Source: an uncultured Eubacteriales bacterium
GTDB taxonomy: Bacteria > Bacillota > Clostridia > Oscillospirales > Acutalibacteraceae
Assembly: GCA_934643185.1 (NCBI GenBank)
Contig: CAKUBN010000077.1
Span: 1 to 9,624 of the forward strand
Length of the DNA stretch: 9,624 bases
Direction of reading: 5' to 3'
Shown one piece after another: positions 6,456 to 9,624 of the stretch. The position numbers and the translations under genes are program-made. Positions within the stretch are counted from its first letter, which is position 1; the number at the start of each line of letters is the position of its first letter. The notes under the pieces are model-generated. The model searched no databases. It saw only the letters and a program-made list of their open reading frames with translations, and had not been told where the DNA came from.

Positions 6456-7412
6456 TCAAACATCTGCTTCCGTTTTCATAAAGCCTTCTAAAATGCGCAA
6501 ACCCTCCTGCGTGTTTTGACCCAAGATTTCCTGTATCTTCTTGAAATCACGCGCTTTGTGCATGACGTTTTGCAGCTTGAAAAACTCTTCCTTGCCGTGC
6601 TTATGAATGAACAGCGCCTGCGCCTTGGCGGCGGCTGCGCCGTCGTTGTCCTTCGTGTAAAATCCTTTTTCGCACATCAGAATTTTCGCGCAGTCATAGC
6701 AACCGTCAAGCCCGTTTTCCTTACAGCAGGCGGCATTGGGGCATACGCCTTTCTCGTACAGCGTGCCGTAGGAGCAACAGTTAAAATCCGACCGACAGCC
6801 GCCGCACCACTGCCCTAAAAAGCAATGGTCGCACGAAAGCCCGCAATACGCCGTCGGGTCGGTGCCTGTACGCGCTGCGCGGACGATCTCCGATTTATAC
6901 CGGGCTCCGTTTTTTAGACGGCGCTCCGTTTCCGGCCCGCCGTCTAAAAGCGCCTTGCGGTAAATGCGGGTCTCGCCGCCGGAAATGTCTTGTGCGGTCT
7001 CTAAAAAAGTATAGCCGTATTTTTCATACAGCCCGATGTGATTGGTAGAAATGAATGTGTACTTCCGTTCCATGATGGCCGCGATGCTTTCTGCGCAGTC
7101 CAAAAGCCGACCGGCACAGTGCTGCCCGCGGTACTCCGGGAATGTATACACAAACCCGACCCACGGCGTGTATGATGTTGGCTGCACGTCATCAAGCGGC
7201 GCAAGCGTGCAGAACGAGACGAGCTTGTCGCCGTCTGCCAGCATCAAAACCAGTGTTGTTGCGCCGACAAGTGCTTTCAGCTTATTTTCTTTCAGCAAGC
7301 TGTAAAGGTACTGCCCCGCTCCCCAATCGCTCTTTTGAATCTCACGGAGCCAGTGCTCTTTATTTTCGCAGGTGAAATATTCGAGAATCTTTCTGTTGTT
7401 TTTCTTTTCCAT
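6456..7412 (-). CDS. GNAT acetyltransferase fused to cysteine-rich DUF3795 domain
   Basis: A two-domain protein of 318 residues with unknown substrate. Residues about 20-152 are a GNAT fold. Strand 4 plus motif A is WVGFVYTFPEYRGQHCAGRL (84-103), where RGQHCAG (95-101) is the acetyl-CoA pyrophosphate loop. NHIGLYEKYGYTFLE (124-138) is the usual motif B end. Residues about 186-300 match DUF3795: it opens AYCGLSCDHC and holds 13 cysteines between 190 and 247 (190, 194, 197, 203, 206, 212, 213, 224, 229, 230, 238, 241, 247), suggesting metal or Fe-S binding. The helical end has no further cysteines. There is no signal peptide, so it is probably cytosolic. ATG 7412 has a strong ribosome-binding site (GAGGAG, 6 nt spacing) and its own promoter, so it is monocistronic. 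Domain names are from family knowledge; the function of DUF3795 is not established. Confidence 0.9.
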   Translation of the reverse strand: MEKKNNRKILEYFTCENKEHWLREIQKSDWGAGQYLYSLLKENKLKALVGATTLVLMLADGDKLVSFCTLAPLDDVQPTSYTPWVGFVYTFPEYRGQHCAGRLLDCAESIAAIMERKYTFISTNHIGLYEKYGYTFLETAQDISGGETRIYRKALLDGGPETERRLKNGARYKSEIVRAARTGTDPTAYCGLSCDHCFLGQWCGGCRSDFNCCSYGTLYEKGVCPNAACCKENGLDGCYDCAKILMCEKGFYTKDNDGAAAAKAQALFIHKHGKEEFFKLQNVMHKARDFKKIQEILGQNTQEGLRILEGFMKTEADV

Positions 7413-7453
7413 ATCGTTCTCCTCTGAATTAAAACTATTCTTCCGTATTTTTC

Positions 7454-7482
7454 AGTATAGCGAAACCTGTGTTCGGCGTCAA
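7454..7482 (-). promoter_or_regulatory. Sigma-A promoter of the GNAT-DUF3795 gene
   Basis: On the minus strand: -35 TTGACG (7482-7477), 17-nt spacer, -10 TATACT (7459-7454). Each box differs from consensus by one base. The -10 box lies 41 nt before ATG 7412, giving a short leader with no evident structure. Confidence 0.8.
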
Positions 7483-7513
7483 GGCGATTTTGAAAAGATG
7501 TCCGCTTTTATGC

Positions 7514-7551
7514 AAAAAAGCAAGAGAAGGACGGTCTATCCCTCTCTTGCT
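7514..7551 (-). terminator. Rho-independent terminator of the aminotransferase gene
   Basis: It begins 19 nt after the aminotransferase stop. On the minus strand the arms AGCAAGAGA and TCTCTTGCT (9 perfect pairs) enclose a 15-nt loop in which GGA/TCC can extend the stem past a mismatch. A run of six T follows. This is a textbook intrinsic terminator. Confidence 0.85.
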
Positions 7552-7570
7552 CTGTATTTTGTATGAAATT

Positions 7571-8848
7571 TTACGCGTTCAGCAGCTTTTCTGCAGCGGC
7601 AAGCTTGATGGAGCAACAGAAAACTTCCATGGCCTGTTCGAGCTCTTCAAGCGGCGGGAACGACGGCGCAAGACGAATGTTACTGTCGTGCGGGTCTTTG
7701 CCGTACGGGAACGTCGCACCGGCATCGGTCAGGATGACGCCCGCTTCTTTGCACAGCTGCACGACGCGCTTTGCGCAGCCGTCAAGCACATCAACACTGA
7801 TGAAATAGCCGCCGTTCGGCTTATTCCACTCGGCGATGCCGAGGTCGCCGATATTTTCCTCCAGCATCAGCTCGCACAGGCGGAACTTCGGTTCCAAAAT
7901 GGCGCGGTGACCCTTCATGAGGGCGCGTACACCGTTGATGTCGTGCAGGAACAGCACGTGGCGCAGCTGATTCAGCTTATCCGGGCCGATGGTAGACGTG
8001 AGCGTGTGCTCCTTGAAATCGCGGATATTGTTATCGCTCGTGGCGAGGCCGGCCACACCGGCGCCCGGGAACGAGATCTTGGACGTAGAGGCAAAAATGA
8101 AGATCTGATCTTCCGTGCCGTTTTCAACGCAGAGATCGTAGATATTGAGCAGCGTATCCGGCGTATCGGTGAGGTCATGCACACAATAGGCGTTATCCCA
8201 CATGATTTTGAAGTCCTTTGCAGCCGGTTTTAATGCGGCGAAACGGCGGACGGTCTCATCGGAATACGTGACACCCGTGGGGTTCGAATACTTCGGCACA
8301 CACCAAATGCCCTTAATGGAGTCATCGTCCTTGACGAGCTTTTCGATGAGATCCATATCCGGGCCGGTAGCATACATCGGGATGTTAATGAGCTCGAAGC
8401 CGTAATACTCCGTTACGGCAAAATGGCGGTCGTAACCCGGCACCGGACAGAGAAATTTTTTCTTATCCAGCTTGCACCACGGCGTGCAGCCGTTGTAACC
8501 GTGCGAGAAGCCGCGGGAAATAACCTCAAACATCATCATCAAGCTTGAGTTGTTGCCGAGAATGACCTGCGAAGCCGGTACGCCGACCATATCGGCGAAA
8601 ATGCGCTTCATCTCCGGCAGACCGTCCCAAAGGCCGTAGTTACGGCAGTCATCACCGTTGGAATTCGCAAATTCGCTTCTCGCTTTCAGCGCTTCCAAAA
8701 CGCCGAGGGCAAGCTCCAGTTGTTTTGCGCTGGGCTTGCCGCGCGCCATGTTCAGCGAAAGATTTTTGGCCTGATAGCCCTTATATTCTGCGGAAAGCTC
8801 ATCGAAAACCTTCTGTAATTCTGCTTTGCTCAAGTTTGCGTACGCCAC
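7571..8848 (-). CDS. PLP-dependent aspartate aminotransferase, subgroup Ic (fold type I)
   Basis: Class I-like PLP transaminase of the subgroup that includes the actinobacterial AspT/AspB-type aspartate aminotransferases. It is expected to interconvert aspartate + 2-oxoglutarate and oxaloacetate + glutamate. It has 425 residues, typical for that group. Motifs: MARGKPS (34-40), NYGLWDGLPEMK (70-81), YSNPTG with Asn189, WDNAY with Asp218 (pairs with the pyridine nitrogen), STSKISFPGAG with the Schiff-base Lys257, NGGYF (345-349) and NIRLAPSFP with the carboxylate-binding Arg392. GTG 8848 is chosen because GGAG lies 8 nt upstream and the protein then begins AYANLSKAELQ. The frame is open to 8929, but the extra residues come from AT-rich leader sequence. 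The gene has its own promoter candidate and terminator. The amino-acid substrate is inferred from subfamily, and the organism's main aspartate aminotransferase could be another gene. Confidence 0.92.
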   Translation of the reverse strand: MAYANLSKAELQKVFDELSAEYKGYQAKNLSLNMARGKPSAKQLELALGVLEALKARSEFANSNGDDCRNYGLWDGLPEMKRIFADMVGVPASQVILGNNSSLMMMFEVISRGFSHGYNGCTPWCKLDKKKFLCPVPGYDRHFAVTEYYGFELINIPMYATGPDMDLIEKLVKDDDSIKGIWCVPKYSNPTGVTYSDETVRRFAALKPAAKDFKIMWDNAYCVHDLTDTPDTLLNIYDLCVENGTEDQIFIFASTSKISFPGAGVAGLATSDNNIRDFKEHTLTSTIGPDKLNQLRHVLFLHDINGVRALMKGHRAILEPKFRLCELMLEENIGDLGIAEWNKPNGGYFISVDVLDGCAKRVVQLCKEAGVILTDAGATFPYGKDPHDSNIRLAPSFPPLEELEQAMEVFCCSIKLAAAEKLLNA

Positions 8849-8856
8849 GAAAACAT

Positions 8857-8860
8857 CTCC
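8857..8860 (-). promoter_or_regulatory. Ribosome-binding site fixing the GTG start of the aminotransferase
   Basis: On the minus strand GGAG (within GGAGATG) stands 8 nt before GTG 8848. No comparable site precedes the in-frame start at 8929. Confidence 0.7.
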
Positions 8861-8873
8861 ATAAATAAGATTT

Positions 8874-8900
8874 TGAATTGAAAAATAAGTATTCAATTCA
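8874..8900. repeat. Perfect 9-bp inverted repeat in the aminotransferase leader
   Basis: TGAATTGAA (8874-8882) and TTCAATTCA (8892-8900) are exact inverted copies separated by 9 nt. They lie 13 nt upstream of the ribosome-binding site of the aminotransferase gene. It could be a regulator site or a weak A-U leader hairpin. No T-run follows that would make it a terminator. Confidence 0.4.
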
Positions 8901-8931
8901 TTTTTACGCTCCAATAGCGCCTGAAACAATT

Positions 8932-8951
8932 CTTATTGTAATACAAATAAG
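8932..8951. repeat. Operator-like palindrome over the aminotransferase -10 box
   Basis: The core TTGTAATACAA (8936-8946) has 5-bp arms around one central base, extended by CTTATT/AATAAG with one extra base on one side. It overlaps the proposed -10 box, where a repressor would block transcription. GntR-type regulators often use TGTA/TACA dyads, but no regulator gene is present here. Confidence 0.3.
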
Positions 8952-8963
8952 CTAAAAATGCAA
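8935..8963 (-). promoter_or_regulatory. Candidate sigma-A promoter of the aminotransferase gene
   Basis: On the minus strand: TTGCAT (8963-8958), 17-nt spacer, TACAAT (8940-8935). The -10 box is good and the -35 box only partial. The transcript would begin near 8928 and carry a leader of about 80 nt that includes the inverted repeat at 8874-8900. An alternative is TTGTTT (8929-8924) with TAAAAA (8906-8901). Confidence 0.4.
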
Positions 8964-8989
8964 GCCTTATTTATAAATCTTGCATTTTT
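8954..8989. terminator. Bidirectional terminator-like hairpin between asnS and the aminotransferase
   Basis: Perfect 11-bp inverted repeat AAAAATGCAAG (8954-8964) and CTTGCATTTTT (8979-8989) with a 14-nt loop. Five A precede and five T end the repeat on either strand, so it could terminate in both directions. It lies about 70 nt beyond the main asnS terminator and overlaps the proposed -35 box of the aminotransferase promoter. Confidence 0.5.
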
Positions 8990-9058
8990 CCCGTTTTGCA
9001 CGATTGTACGACGTGTTTTCCTGCTTTTCCGTTCATTCTGACAAGCGTATAACAAAGC

Positions 9059-9086
9059 AAAAACCGGCACAGCGAACTGCACCGGC
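9059..9086 (-). terminator. Rho-independent terminator of asnS
   Basis: It begins 19 nt past the asnS stop. On the minus strand GCCGGTGCAG and CTGTGCCGGT form a 10-pair GC-rich stem, with some G-U pairs, closed by a TTCG tetraloop and followed by TTTTT. Flanking AAAGCAA and TTGCTTT add an outer pairing (about 9054-9096). Confidence 0.85.
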
Positions 9087-9105
9087 AAAATTGCTTTTAT
9101 GAAAT

Positions 9106-9624
9106 TTAGAACTCCGCAGAGCCCGTTGTGCGCGGGAACGGCAGTACGTCGCGGATATTGGAGATGCCCGTAAGGTACATGACCATGCGCTCGAAGCCGA
9201 GACCGAAACCCGCATGCTTGTTGCCGCCGAAACGGCGAAGGTCGAGGTACCACCAGTAATCCTCCTCGTTAAGGCCGAGCTCGCGAATGCGGTTCAGAAG
9301 CACGTCGTAGCGCTCTTCTCTCTGGCTTGCGCCGCACAGCTCGCCGATGCCCGGCACGAGCAGATCGGTCGCCGCAACGGTCTTGTCATCGTCATTGAGG
9401 CGCATGTAGAATGCCTTGATCTCCTTCGGGTAATCGGTGACGAACACCGGCTTGCCGAACTCTTTTTCGGTGAGGTAGCGCTCGTGCTCGGTCTGGAGGT
9501 CGCAGCCCCAGGAGACCTTATATTCAAAGTTGTCGTTGTTCTTTTCAAGGAGCTTTACGGCATCCGTATAGGAAATGCGGACGAAATCGGAGTTTGCCAC
9601 ATGCTCCAGACGCTCTTTGAGACC
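9106..9624 (-). CDS. asnS: Asparaginyl-tRNA synthetase (partial, N-terminus outside window)
   Basis: Class IIb aminoacyl-tRNA synthetase that charges tRNA-Asn with asparagine. The window holds the last 172 residues; the reading frame is open to the right edge, so the start lies beyond 9624. Recognisable elements are TEHERYLTEKEFGKPVFVTD and IKAFYMRLNDDDKTVAATDL from the catalytic core, GIGELCGASQREERYD, and class II motif 3 HAGFGLGFERMVMYLTG. It ends in SNIRDVLPFPRTTGSAEF. The ending PFPRT with no C-terminal extension, and the NIRD spacing, identify AsnRS rather than AspRS, which has an insertion domain. It is intact to the stop codon and followed by a strong terminator. Neighbouring aspartate aminotransferase is metabolically related but separately transcribed. 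Confidence 0.97.
   Translation of the reverse strand, partial: GLKERLEHVANSDFVRISYTDAVKLLEKNNDNFEYKVSWGCDLQTEHERYLTEKEFGKPVFVTDYPKEIKAFYMRLNDDDKTVAATDLLVPGIGELCGASQREERYDVLLNRIRELGLNEEDYWWYLDLRRFGGNKHAGFGLGFERMVMYLTGISNIRDVLPFPRTTGSAEF

Noticed and set aside
7469..8233. 254-codon plus-strand open frame opposite the aminotransferase
   Set aside because: It is the antisense shadow of conserved aminotransferase codons and begins inside that gene's terminator region.
8849..8929. N-terminal extension of the aminotransferase to 452 residues
   Set aside because: The region is AT-rich leader with an inverted repeat and lacks a ribosome-binding site at 8929, while GTG 8848 has a good one.
1..9624. 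Mobile element, CRISPR array, tRNA or rRNA, phage or defence cassette
   Set aside because: No transposase or integrase motif, direct-repeat array, tRNA-like fold or rRNA sequence was seen by eye on either strand.

Overview
The window looks like a stretch of chromosome from an endospore-forming Firmicute of class Clostridia. The main evidence is the spoIIIA operon at the left edge and a ytvI-like sporulation membrane protein in the middle. GC-rich coding sequence, AT-rich intergenic sequence and a cytosolic fructan hydrolase would suit a gut Oscillospirales/Ruminococcaceae-type organism, but that placement is inference.

Positions 1-2595 (minus strand) hold spoIIIAA-AB-AC-AD-AE in the canonical order, with AE cut by the window edge. 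AC/AD and AD/AE are joined by 4-nt ATGA overlaps. AA and AB appear to overlap by about 83 nt, which is unusually long. These genes make the mother-cell half of the SpoIIIA-SpoIIQ channel: an ATPase (AA), a membrane protein that interacts with it (AB), two small membrane proteins (AC, AD) and a polytopic membrane protein (AE). Positions 2596-2809 are non-coding and hold a strong terminator hairpin for the next gene and only a weak promoter candidate for spoIIIA.

Positions 2810-5133 (minus strand) form a two-gene unit. A GH32 beta-fructosidase without a signal peptide is followed, with a 1-nt overlap or an 8-nt gap depending on the start chosen, by a ThiD-family HMP/HMP-P (or pyridoxal) kinase. 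A near-consensus sigma-A promoter precedes the GH32 gene. It is divergent from a ytvI-like AI-2E-family membrane protein on the plus strand (5315-6361).

Positions 6362-9624 are again minus strand apart from an AT-rich convergent spacer. They hold a GNAT acetyltransferase fused to a cysteine-rich DUF3795 domain, a PLP-dependent aspartate aminotransferase (subgroup Ic), and the C-terminal part of asparaginyl-tRNA synthetase. Each appears to be its own transcription unit: clear terminators follow the aminotransferase and asnS, and promoter-like sequences precede the GNAT and aminotransferase genes.

Most of the window is ordinary, well-understood gene content. I see no mobile element, CRISPR array, tRNA/rRNA or defence cassette. 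The points most worth a second look are the spoIIIAA/spoIIIAB dual-coding overlap, the GNAT-DUF3795 fusion, the pairing of a fructan hydrolase with a ThiD-like kinase carrying Glu where E. coli ThiD has Gln, and several symmetrical elements around the aminotransferase and GH32 promoters.
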